NCBI GenBank assembly: GCA_029449235.1
Contig: JANATG010000005.1
Location: 2,666,001-2,730,000 of the forward strand
Direction of reading: 5' to 3'
DNA length: 64,000 nt
Source of the DNA: Linnemannia schmuckeri
Taxonomy: Eukaryota > Mortierellomycota > Mortierellomycetes > Mortierellales > Mortierellaceae
Shown in pieces: positions 53,112 to 64,000 of this stretch (its first letter is position 1; every line of letters begins with the position of its first letter). Made by a program: the position numbers and the translations under genes. Under the pieces are notes generated by a model, which was not told where the DNA came from, did not search any database, and saw only the letters and a list, made by a program, of their open reading frames with translations.

Positions 53112-56100
53112 TTACAACGCATTTGCAACAGCAACTGCGTAAGCGCCAGAATGGCTGATCGAGACCTTCATCTCCTTGACTCCAGCCTTGCGCGCCGCCT
53201 CCTCCGCGGCTCCAGAAAACACAACACTGGGTGCTCCGCTCTCTGCCATCACAATTTCAATCTCCTTCAATCCTGCGCCAGCGCCCTGGGTCCAGACCTT
53301 CTCAGTCTCCAACGAGAAGGAGCTGACAGCCTTGACAACTGCCTCCTTAGCGGACCAACGACCTGCAAAGCTCGACTGAGGGTCGGGCCTGCTCAAGCAG
53401 TAGTCAATCTCCTGCTGGGTGAAGTTGCGCTCGAGAAAGGTATCGTTCTCAATGTTGATAGCAGAGACCATCTCGACGTCAACACCAACTCCGCGGGATC
53501 CACTAACAGACGAAGATGCACCAAGAGATTCTGCGGCAGAGGTCTCGAGGATGGCACGGGTCATGTCGACATCGATCTTGGCAGACTCGGGGACAAGCGA
53601 CTTGGCGTTGAAGGCCCACGACTTGGTGGCGTTGTTGTACTGGGCACGGGCACTGGGGTTGAGGTACACGGGCGACTCGAGCTCAGGAGTGTATGGGGGA
53701 GCGTTCTTGACCTGGACCAGGGCGGGACCACCGGTCATCGAGTCGTGGAGATAACGGTACGACTTGGCCTGGCGAGCATTCTGCTTGATCTTGTAGGCCT
53801 CATACTCGTGCTCCTCAAGGGCTCCGAGAATGTAGTCAGCGTGGATCAAGAGGACCTCACCACCGACCTGACCGAAACCGAATGACTTCAACAAACCAGC
53901 CTTGACACCGTCGGTCTGAATCGACCGTGAGGTGTAAAGGACATACTCGTACTGGCGCATAACGCTGTCAATGTTGTCGGCGTTGCGGTTTCCGGGAATC
54001 AAACCAGTCTGCAGGACCTGGAGAACTCCGTTCATCATCCAGGCAGCAGCGGCGCCCTTGGGGTGACCAGTGAGGTACTTTTGCCAGATCGAAGGCAAAG
54101 CGTTACCCTTGCTACGGCCCAAGTGCTCCAACTGCTTGTTGACGACTTCGGACTCGTTCTTATCGTTGGCCTTGGTCGAGGTGCCGTGGAAGGATCCGAC
54201 ACCAATGTCATCGATGGTCAAGCCGAACGAGGCAAGAGCACCACGGAGAGGCGAGATCTGGGGATCCTGCTTGTAGAACTCGTTACCCCAGAGGTTGAGG
54301 GCCTCGCGGTGCTGACGCTTGGCCTCCTTCTGGATGCGCTCGGTCTCGGAGGCAAGGTACTCCTCCTCAGAGACAGTCAAGGCGCCCTGGGCCTTGAGCT
54401 CCTCAAGCTCGTAGCCGACCTCGACATACTCGTTCTCGACCCACTGCTTGATCTGAGCACGGCGAGCATCAATCTGGCGCTTGCGGTACTTGATATCCAA
54501 GAGGCGAGAAGGCATCTTGGACTTGACCTCGCGGGCGGTAGTCAAGACACCCTGGCCGGGAGCGGGAACAGAGCGACCCTCCTTGTCAGTGGCGGTATTG
54601 GTGAGACCGACAATACCGTAGATTGGCACACCCATTTCGATGGCCAACTTGGCCTGCATCAAGATCTCAATACCAGCTCCGTGCGACTCCATGAAACCAG
54701 CGCGGGTCGAGGTAGCGGGGCGGGACATCTCCTTGGGAGTACGTCCATGGGCAAACTCCTCCTCAGTGTTGCTGGTAGCCTTCATGTTGGCGAACTCGTA
54801 CGAGCCCTCCTCCTGGAAGTCATCGTAACCTCCAACAATGACAATCTTGGCCTTGCCGCTCTGAATGGTGTCAACACCAATCTCGACGGACTCGACAGCG
54901 GTGGCACAAGCTCCAACGGGGGTCTTGATGGGACCAGACGATGACAGGAGCAACATGTTGATCCAGGCAGGCATGGTGTTGATGAACGACTCCTGCAAGA
55001 TATCCTTCTGGACGGGCTTGTCAAGGACACGGTCGCGGTACATGCCACGGAGCGAGAGCATACCTCCGACACCGGAACCGGCGGTGTTACCGACCTCAGA
55101 GACGTGGACGTACTGGTAGAACTCATAGGGGTCGGTAATACCAGAGGCAATCAAGGCCTCGACGGTCGAGATCAGGACGTAGAGCGTGATGGTATCGACC
55201 TGGTCGATAATGTCCTTGGGAACACCATAGCGGGCGGCATCCCATCCGGTGGGGATCTGACCGGCGACGAGACGGTCAAATTTGAGGGCCTTGGGGATGT
55301 ACATGTTAGCGCCCTTCTTGAACCTGACGGCCCACTGGCCAGATTCCTGCTCGTAGATGTCGACCTTGTCGCCGTGCTCGAGCTTAAACATCTGGGCCTC
55401 ATCCTTCGAGACCTCGAAGGCCTCAAGGTCGTGGTCGATCAAGACCTCCTGCAAGAGACCCTTGCGCTTAGGATCGTAGCCGCCAAAGAGCTCGGGCTCG
55501 ATCAGACGGATACCGGTGTGCTCCAGGATCTGCTTCTCGTACTTAGCCTTGACATCGCGATCCTTGACGGGCTCGCCCGTCTTGGCATCGACCCATCCTG
55601 AGTAGGGAGCACCCGACTTGAGGTTGCCGTTGTGGTGCTTGATGAAGCCCATAATCCAAGCCATCTCAATGCATCCCTCGAGCGAGAATTGACCGTTGGC
55701 CTCCATCTCCCAGCGGGTGCGCGAGTTACCCCAAGGTCCGACCTCACTGAAACCGGTGACGACGACAACCTTCTCAAGATCGAGCATGCCTCTCAGCTTG
55801 TGGGCATGCGAGAGATCCTTGTAATCCTTGAGCTCGGGGAAGGGAAACTTCATGTTGGCACGGGGGGTGACCTTGTGGGGTTGGTGCTTGCGCTCGGCCT
55901 CGGCACCGTGAGTCTCCTTGAAGTCGAGGGTGTTCTCGGCGACAATGGCCTTGCGGATCTCGGAGGTCTGGCGGTACTCGGCACGCAAGTTGGCAGAGAT
56001 CTCGTTCAAGTTGGGCAAGTACTGGAGACCACCGTTGAGATCGGCCCAAACGGGCTCAATCTGGCACAAGTTGGTGATCGAGGGATGCATGAGACCGAGG

Positions 56101-59100
56101 ATGTTGAAGGCCATCTCCTGGGCAGAGAAGGTGCGGACACCATACTTCTCAAGACCTTCAGCAACAATGTTGTTGCCGCTCATCAATCCAGTACCACGGG
56201 TCCAGCCAATGACGGCTCCAGTGATGGTCAAGTAGGCGGACCACGACTCGGACGACCAACGGTTGAACAAGGTCTCGAGGGCAACCTTGGACTCTCCATA
56301 GAGACCGTCGGCACCGAAGGTTCCGTGGTTGGGCGAGAGAGGGAGGATGACCTGGGCGGGACGGGTGTCGTATCCGTACTCCATCTTCTTGGTCTTAACG
56401 TTACCCAGCAGGCGGAGGACGTTGGTCAACATGATACGGTGAGCCAACTCGGACTGGGAGTCAATGTTGTCAATCTCCTTGCCCTGGACAGAGATGGCAG
56501 CGAAGGGGATGATGTAGTCGAGATCCCAGCCGAGACCCTTCTTAGGGTCCTTGTCGTAGATATAGTTGACAAGAGCATCAACATCCTGCTTGGAACCTCC
56601 ATTGAAGGGAACCACAACCAAGGACGAGTTCTTGGATCCGTGGCGCTGGTAAATCGACTGGTAATACTCGGTGACGTCACGGCTGAAGCGGGAGGTCGTG
56701 ACGATGACCTTGGCTCCTCCAGACAAGAGACCCTTGAGGATCGAGGCTCCGATCGAGTCCTTTCCTGCACCGGTCATGAGAACCATACGGTTCTCGAAAG
56801 TGACACCGTCCTTGGCAATGTTGGCCAAGACGTCCAAGTAGACGCTGGTCAAACGCTGCGAGAACTCCCATCCGCTCTCGGACTGGGGGTTCTTCTTCTT
56901 GAGGTGGAGGAAGGGGATGGTCTCCTTCTTAGCCTCCTTCTTGGGGCGCTCGGCGTTGGGGACGGCCGACGGGCGACGAACACGACTGGCACGACGGTTC
57001 TTTTCCTCGCGGATGATGGTGTTGGACATGTTCATGGCGTGGATGACCTCACCGTAGAGGGACTTGATGGCAAGCTTGGACGAAGACTTCATGGTGTTCT
57101 GAGCCTTGATGATCTTGTAAATCTGGGCAAGGTTCTTCTGCACCTTTTGACGGTTGCTGAACTCGGACATCTTGCCACCGGCAGACATATCCTTAACGTA
57201 GTGGTCCAGCTTGCGGACACCGGCGCGTTGGACCTCCTCGTACAAGATGTTGCCCTTGTTGTCGATCGAAGTAGCAGGACCGGTAGGAACTCCGACTATT
57301 AGGTTGAAGGCGAAATATACAAGTGTTAATTAATATGACAAGCATTGCATGAAAGATGTATAGATATATCAGAGTTGCCACAAAAGAAAAAAACGTACCA
57401 TCCTTGTAGACGGGAGCAGCCTCCAAGACTTCGCGACAGTTCTCGATCAACATGTTACCGAGCTCCTTGGCAAGGGCATAGGTCTTGCCGCGGTCAGCAG
57501 CAGTGTTGTCGATGTGGTATATCATGAACTCCAAGAGCTGGGGATCGGCACGGTTCATGACGTGGATGCATTGAGCAACGACCTCGCGATCAACAACGGT
57601 CAAGCGACCAAAGATCATGTCGTAGAGGAGAGAAAGGGCATCCTGACGGACCCAGTTCCAGTGCGAGTCGTACTTGCGGGCCTTCTTCACGCTGAACGAG
57701 GGCTTGATGCCCTCGGCGTAGTAGTCGCCGTGCTCAGCCATCCACTGGTCAATGTCAGCCTGGAGACGGAGAGTAGCGAGCTTCTCCTCCTCGTAAAGCT
57801 TCTCACCAGCACGGAGATCCTTCTCGAGGTAGCGAGCATAGATCTCGAGGTGCTGGTACATCATGGCGTTCTGCTTGGCCTGGAACTGGTTGAACTCCTC
57901 GCTGTTCATGACAGCGCCACCAACAGCTCCACCGCCGACAGCTCCACCGCCACCGCCTCCCAAGGAGATGCCGGCGCGGCGGGCGTAAGCCTGGGCAACA
58001 GTGTCCAACCAAGCCTTGGCGTCAGCCTCGGCTCCGAGACGAGCAACGGGCTCCATGGTAAGACCCAAGAGAAGAGCACCGTCAGCGCGGAGAGGTCCTA
58101 AGCCATAGGAAGCGGCGAGATAACCCTTGGCCGAGGACTGAGTGAAACCACCGGGCATCTTGGATCCGATCATCTTGGAGATCAAAGAGGTGGTCTGCTT
58201 GCCAAGTGAACCGTTGAAGTTAGCCTGGAGAGCGTTTCCAAGATCCTCCAAAGGAGCCTCTTCACCCTTCTCGGGGAATCCACTGCCACCAAACTCCTTC
58301 TGGAGATCACCCAAGATCTCGTTCTGGAGGGTAGACTTGCCTCCGACGAGATCCTTGATGGCCTTGGAGAGGGGAACATCCTCGACAGTCTTCTTGACCT
58401 TCTGGGCGACAATGACGTGGAGAATCTCAATAGCCTTAATGGGGACATCGGCGACGGCAGCGGGACCAGCAGCACCGGCAGGGGCAGCAGCCATCATGAC
58501 AGGGGCAGCAGCTCCAGCGGGAGCACCGGCACCCAAAGTGACACCGGCGCGGCGGGCGTAGGCCTGGGCGACAGTGTCCAACCAGGCGTTAGCCTCAGGG
58601 ACACCACCAAGGCGAGCAGCGGGCTCCATGGTCAAACCAACCAAGAGAGCGGCATCAGAGCGGACAGGGCCCAAACCGTGGGTCTTGGCGAGGTAACCCT
58701 TAGCGGTCGAGAGAGAGAAACCACCGGGCATCTTGGATCCGATCATCTTGGAGATCAAAGAGGTGGTTTGCTTGCCAAGAGCACCGTTGAAGTTAGCCTG
58801 GAGAGCGTTGGCCAGCTCCTCCAAGGGGGCCTCCTCACCCTTTTCGGGGAATCCACTGCCACCAAACTCCTTCTGGAGATCACCCAAGATCTCGTTCTGG
58901 AGAGTGGACTTGCCTCCAACAAGATCCTTAATGGCCTTGGAAAGGGGAACCTCCTCCAAAGTCTTCTTGACCTTCTGGGCAACAATGACGTGCAAGATCT
59001 CGACAGCCTTAATAGGGGCATCAGCAACAGCGGCGGCGGGTCCAGCAGCTGCAGCAACAGGGGCGGGGGCAGCAACTGGAACGGGAGCGGCCTTAGCAGC

Positions 59101-62100
59101 TGGAGCGGCGGCGGCGGCGGGAGCGGGGGCAGCCGATTCGACGTTGTCATTGGCATAGTAAATCTCCTTGGCATCCTTGGAGGTACAGAGAGTCGAACGC
59201 TGGAAGGTCAAGGCATCATCGTAGGCCTCGTACTTGAACTTGAGGGTACGCTGAGCCATACCGCAAAGAGTGGGCGAGGGTCCAACCTCGATGAGGCGGA
59301 CAACGTTGTACTCCTTGAAGAGACGATCCTGGGTCTCAATCCAGCGGACGGGGGAAGCGAATTGATAGGCGAGCAACTCGACCAAGAGAGTGTAACCGAG
59401 GCGCTGCTGCTGCTTGGGGGTAAGCTTGGTATCGACCCAGTTCTTCAAGACCTTGCCAAGACGAGGGGACGAGGTCAAGTTGTAGACACCCTCAATGTAC
59501 GACTTCTCGATGCTGAAGGGCTGAGCAGTCAAGTTGGGGATGTACTTGGCGGTCAAGAGAGGGACGTTGATGAAGGTGGGGTTGATCTTCTTGGCGAGGT
59601 AGGTGCGGAAGGGAGCGACACCAGAGAGCAAGAAGCTGGAGTGGAAGGGGACATCGATACCAGCGAGAGGAATGGTGGCGACACCACGCTCAGGCTTGAT
59701 CAAACCATCCTTGGCCAACTTCTCAGCAACCTTCTCAAGAGCACCGGCAATGATCTGCGAAAGGTGCTTCTTGACCTCCTCGAGGGGCATGGTCTCCATG
59801 AGCTTCTGGAGATCGATCTTCTGGACCTTGAGGTAGTTCAGTACAGTCGAGAGAGCATCCAAGTTAGAGAGCTCACCAGCAGCGACGTACTGCCAGTTCT
59901 CGACGTTCTCGTTGACAATCTCCAAGAGGCCGTTCGACTGTCTGGCGATAGCATCGACGACGTAGCGGAGGGCAGAGTCGTTGAAGGTGGGCGAGACACG
60001 GGAGGGGTTGATGGCAACCATTCCATAGTTGGAGCGCCCAACCTCGTCACGGGGGACAGCGACCTGCATAGTCATACCACGGTAGAAGACGACATCAACC
60101 AAGGACTCGATGGGGAGGACCTCACCGATGGCGGCCAAGGCAGAGTACTCTCCAAGGGAGTGACCAGCAAAGGCGCAGTTGTGCTGGATCAACCCCTTGG
60201 AGCGCATGTCTTCGAAGGCGGCCTTCTCCATCAGGGTCAAGGCAGGCTGGGTGAACTGGGTAGCAGCCAAAAGACCGTTGGGGGACTGGAAGGTGTAGAA
60301 GTGGGTGGTCTCGTTAATGCCGGGGAACAAGGGCAGGGTCTTGATCGAGCCGTCCTGGTCGACAATATCGTAGCGCATCGACATGTAGTTCTGGCGGATG
60401 GCGTTACCCTTGGGGCCACCAAAGTGGATGGTCTTCTTTAAGGGGTTGTTGCGGACAATATCCAAAATGGAGAAGCCTGTTGGTTGAAACGTAAATAAGG
60501 TCATTAGAGTCTATAATGCTAACGTGCACAAACGTCGGTGTGCCAGTTGCAAGAGATAAAAAGTGCTTACCATAGTTCTCCAAGAAGTGGCGGTCGGCTC
60601 TCTGCCAGATGTCCTTAGCAACAGGGGAGGAGTCGTAAAGGGCCATACCCATGCCCTGCTCCTGAGATCCCTGACCAGTGAAGACGTAGGCGATGGTAGG
60701 CTGGTCGATCTCAGCGGTACCCTCGACAACCTAGAAGTAGTAGTAAACACGACGGAAAGTTAATACGCTTGTTCAAACTAATAAACATATATCTTAGAAG
60801 AACGTGTGCGATAGTGTCCCAAGAAACCGTACCTTGCTGCCGTTCTGGTTGAAGGTCTCGACCTTGATGATCTTCTTTCCGTTGATCATACCGATGTGCG
60901 ACAACTTGGTGGTGAGGCGATCCTGAGGAAGAACCATCGACAAGAAGCTGACCTCGTAGCTATAATGAGAGAAGAATACAACACGTGATTAAAATACACA
61001 CTCTCTGAATTTGATCCGCACAACGAAAAGAAATAAACCAAAGGCGCAAAAAGTAGTTACCTGGTAACACGCTGGGGGTGGTTCTCGGCAGCAAAGATCT
61101 CAACAAACTTACGAGTCGAGGCGCTGGTCCACATGCCGTGGGTGATAGTGCCAGGAAGCTCAGCCAAGTCAGCAAAGTAAGGGTTGACGTGGATGGGGTT
61201 GAAATCACCCGAGACCTTGGCATAGGGCTCGTTGCTGAAAGGCGAGATCACCTCGGAGCTGAACGATCCCTCGGGCATGACAGAGTAACCGCCGTTCTCA
61301 AAGTGGATGGCCTGCTCAATGGGCGAACCAGATCGTTTCAAGTAGGCAAGGACAGGGTTGCCTTGGGTCTCCTCGTCGGTGCTGTAGTTGACAGTGGCAA
61401 TCTCAACATGCTCCTTGGTCGAGATCTGCATGGTAACAGTACCAGTAGTCTCAACGTGGGAGAAGGTAGTCTTGTTCTTGAAGCGGACAATGGTGTTGAG
61501 ACGGAAGACCAACGAGGCGTTGGGGCCCACGGTGTGCTCGCCTTCAGCCCAGTGGATCCACTCCTTGCTCTTCAAGACGGCGACATCCTTGGCAGAGGCC
61601 AACTTGACCTCGACGGGAGTCTCAACGGTCTTCTGGAAGGTGTTGTGGTAGTCGGTGAAGGTGCCGCGGTACAAGAACTCTGAGGTGACCTCCATGACAC
61701 GCTTGCCGTCGCGCAAGACAACTCCCTTAACCTGAACCAACTTGCCAGAGTCGTTGTTGACGACAGCGTTAATGTCGGCAATAGTGTCGACAACATCGCC
61801 CTGCTTCAGGGGCTCGGCACCGTCCAACATGCGGAATCCGTTGGAGAGATGGACGAGCTTCAAGAGATCGCCGTCGATCGACTTGGGGAAGATGGCCTTG
61901 ATGATCGACTTCCAGCCGACGACAATGGCAAAGTCCATGGGGGCGTAGACGACCTTCTGGCGGCGCTCGACGTAAAGCTCGGCCTGGTTACCAACAGCCT
62001 GGCAGAACTCCTTGATCTCGGCGGTGTCGACCTGCTCACCGTTGCAAATGAACTGCTCGGTGAAGGCATCGGTGGCGAGGCAGTTGTTGAACTGACTCTC

Positions 62101-64000
62101 CTCCGAGGGGAACCAGAGCTTGTAGTAGAACTCCTTGATTCGCTCGTTGCGGCCCTCCATGACCTCGTGGATAGGGGCATAGCCCTTTTCGGGAGTGTAG
62201 TGGAAGAGGAGGGGGAAGGGGATCAAGCGGTCGCCGTTCTTCTCGACCAAAACAACCTCGATAAGCTCGTTGGGCTGAAGGCGGGCACGGAGCGAGGGCG
62301 ACAAGTCGTTAGACTTGCTCGAGGCCGACCAGGAGCGACGGTCGTAGACGGTGACAGTGTGAAGCTTATCCTCGGTGTACTCAAAGTGGACAGCCTGTGA
62401 GACACGGGGACGGAAGATGCGAGCGAGGGGGTTGTTCAAGAACTTCTTACCCTGAATGACAGTGGGGGCGGTCATCAAGGCGCGGAACCAAGAGGGATCT
62501 TGGCCGGCGAGATACTCGAGCCAGTCCTCGGAATTGGGGAGGCTGGACTCCAACATCGAGGTCTCGATCATCTTGACCTTGCCGTTGTCGTAGTGCTCGA
62601 CCTTGACCAGGGGAGCAATGGCGTTCAAAGCAGCCTCGAAACGAGCGGGCTTGCCACCAAAGTACTCGACTTGGGGGATGGAGGCATCGTCGTTGTTGTA
62701 GTAACGCTCCTTGAGGGAAGCAATGTGGCTATGGAAGATTCCATCGAGAATGTCCTTGACAGGCTCGTCGACCTTGGTAGCGTAACGGACGGCGGCGGGT
62801 CCCTGGAGAATACAGGTACGCTGGACATCCTGGTCGACGACAGCAGCCAAATCCTCGGCCTGCCAGAGAGAATCCTTCTTGAACCAAACCTCAAAGTCCT
62901 TGTCGAGAACGGGGATGAAGGGAACAGGTTTCTGGCCACGGCGGTTCATAAGGAAGAGGAAGTATCCGACATCTTCGGTGGTGAGAAGCTGAGTCTTGGT
63001 CAGGGGGTAGGTGTTGATGAACTCCTGAGCAAACTCGAAGGGAATATCCAACTGGGAGTAGGTCTGGACGATCGAGTTCTTCTCGACACCGACGAAACGC
63101 TCCTCGATGCGGCGGAGAACATCACCCAAAAGGTTGCGGTGGGAGTGGTCGATCCAGCGCTCCTCGTGCTTAATGAAAAGCAACTCCATGAGACGGTTAA
63201 TGACCTCCTCGTAGGTCATATCCTGCAAGTCAGCAACACTGCCATTGGCCTTCTTACCGAACCAGACCTATTATTCATATTAACATACATCGTTAGTTAA
63301 CCGGAAACGCACGCATAAAGGTGCAGTAAACATATCTGATTACAGCGTGCACAAGTACCTTCTGGAAATCGGCGTTAAGGCGCTTGATGATATAGTCCTT
63401 TTTGGCCAAGAGAGCAGGGGCGCGCTTGTCCTTGGGAAGACTAAAGATGGTGTCGTCCATCTCCTTCCAAAGCTTGACTCCGCGAGTGGCAATCTTGTGG
63501 ATGGGCTCGCCCAACTCGGAACGAACGGTCATGACACCACCGGTGGGGCCCTTGTAGGTCTTCTCCCACTCGGAATCATCGACACCGGGAGCATCGACAA
63601 TAGCCTGCTTGACGCCAAGCGAAGCCATACCCTCCTTGGCAACCATGACACGGGAACCAAAGAGCATACCGTCAAAAGGCATGGGAGGATAATCCATCTG
63701 GACAGACCAGTCACCGGTGAGGTAGGGGTAAGTGTCCTCAGCACCACCGAATCCAGATCCTGCAACAAGAACAACATTGGGATGGCGACGGATGGCAGAG
63801 TAGGTCTCCAGGATAGGCTGGTGGAAATCCTCGAAACTGTGATGTCCTCCGGCACGACCACCGGTCCATTGGAGAATGATAGGCATCTCGGGGTGGGCGG
63901 CGGCAATGGCCAAGACCTGGCGGATGGACTCAACCGAACCGGGCTTAAACGAGATGTGGCGGATGCCAGCCTCGAGCATGTCAGTAATAAATTCGTTGGC
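53112..64000 (-). CDS. FAS: Fused (beta-alpha) type I fatty acid synthase, 5' end outside window
   Basis: It makes long-chain acyl-CoA from acetyl- and malonyl-CoA in the cytosol. Exons: 63359-64000 (partial), 61061-63267, 60833-60959, 60571-60730, 57399-60476, 53112-57295. The introns are 91-103 bp, all GT-AG and phase-consistent, giving 3465 residues in view. Order: enoyl reductase (GGRAGGHHSFED, AGSGFGGAED); hot-dog dehydratase (SGDFNPIHVN, about 61200); malonyl/palmitoyl transferase (FTGQGSQEQGMGM, GHSLGEYSAL); two ACPs with LVGGKSTLQNE (serines at 58906-58908 and 58333-58335); ketoreductase (TGAGKDSIGA, GLYGESK); ketosynthase (GACATAVESVE, FHGTSTKAND, GHPKGAAAAW); phosphopantetheinyl transferase (GVDVEMVSA, FAGRWSAKEAVVKA). 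Yeast splits these over FAS1 and FAS2. The missing part should be the acetyltransferase and the start of ER. Confidence 0.96.
57960..59030 (-). repeat. Tandem ACP domains within FAS
   Basis: Two about 160-residue units, about 59030-58545 and about 58455-57965, are near-identical from IEILHVIVAQKVKKT to QAYARRAG. They differ mainly in the helix around the GGFS(L/T) segment and at scattered positions. Ala/Pro-rich linkers precede each. Both keep the serine that carries phosphopantetheine, so both should be active carriers. The similarity suggests a recent duplication or ongoing conversion. Confidence 0.9.

Noticed and set aside
55632..57302. A 556-codon plus-strand frame, with others at 54063-54944, 53013-53885 and 61849-63300
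   Set aside because: These are antisense to FAS exons for the same codon-bias reason, and none has a recognisable domain.
58417..60441. A 674-codon open frame on the plus strand across FAS
   Set aside because: It is the antisense shadow of the synthase, whose codon bias removes antisense stops. Its composition (Gly, Leu, Val, Glu runs) mirrors the sense protein, and no domain is visible.

Overview
The window looks like nuclear DNA of a Mucoromycota fungus, most likely a Mortierellaceae member (Mortierella/Linnemannia type). The grounds are: short GT-AG introns of 91-224 bases; a fungal type I fatty acid synthase in which the beta and alpha chains are fused into one polypeptide with two ACP domains; an RNI-like leucine-rich-repeat protein of a kind I associate from memory with Mortierellaceae; and AT- and homopolymer-rich intergenic DNA. 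No species can be assigned without a search.

Layout. The left edge (about 0.2-1.3 kb) holds a decayed F-box relic, followed by about 6 kb of pyrimidine-tract-rich DNA with no supportable gene. PCK1 (ATP-type phosphoenolpyruvate carboxykinase, one intron) is at 7652-9497. From 9.9 to 52.4 kb lies an F-box/LRR cluster. It has six intact genes (9905, 17265, 19197, 23216, 31799, 34205; given by lowest coordinate), one copy broken by a shift in a G9 run (25158), seven clear pseudogenes and several short fragments. Two large families interleave. Family A (start like MSLFxIPEL) is always on the minus strand. Family B (start like ITDLPxEIL) is always on the plus strand. Divergent A/B pairs occur at about 22.6/23.2 and 33.7/34.2 kb.

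Inside or beside the cluster are: a multi-exon relic of unknown function (12.9-14.4 kb); a TA-flanked MITE (40740-41210) lying 23 bp upstream of a possible small two-exon gene; the 955-residue RNI-like gene (43507-46489); and a 1236-bp terminal-inverted-repeat element (47131-48366). That element sits inside a family A pseudogene, with a 3-bp CTG duplication, and carries what looks like the 3' end of a LINE.

The right edge (53112-64000, minus) is the fatty acid synthase gene, six exons in view, with its 5' end beyond the window. In order it encodes part of ER, then DH, MPT, ACP, ACP, KR, KS and PPT.

How it fits together. PCK1 and FAS are conserved single-copy metabolic genes (gluconeogenesis and lipid synthesis). 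The DNA between them behaves as a birth-and-death array of presumed SCF ubiquitin-ligase substrate receptors. A GGTGGCAA(A/C) motif, like the yeast proteasome-associated control element, recurs 200-380 bp upstream of several F-box genes, hinting at shared control with the proteasome. That link is inference.
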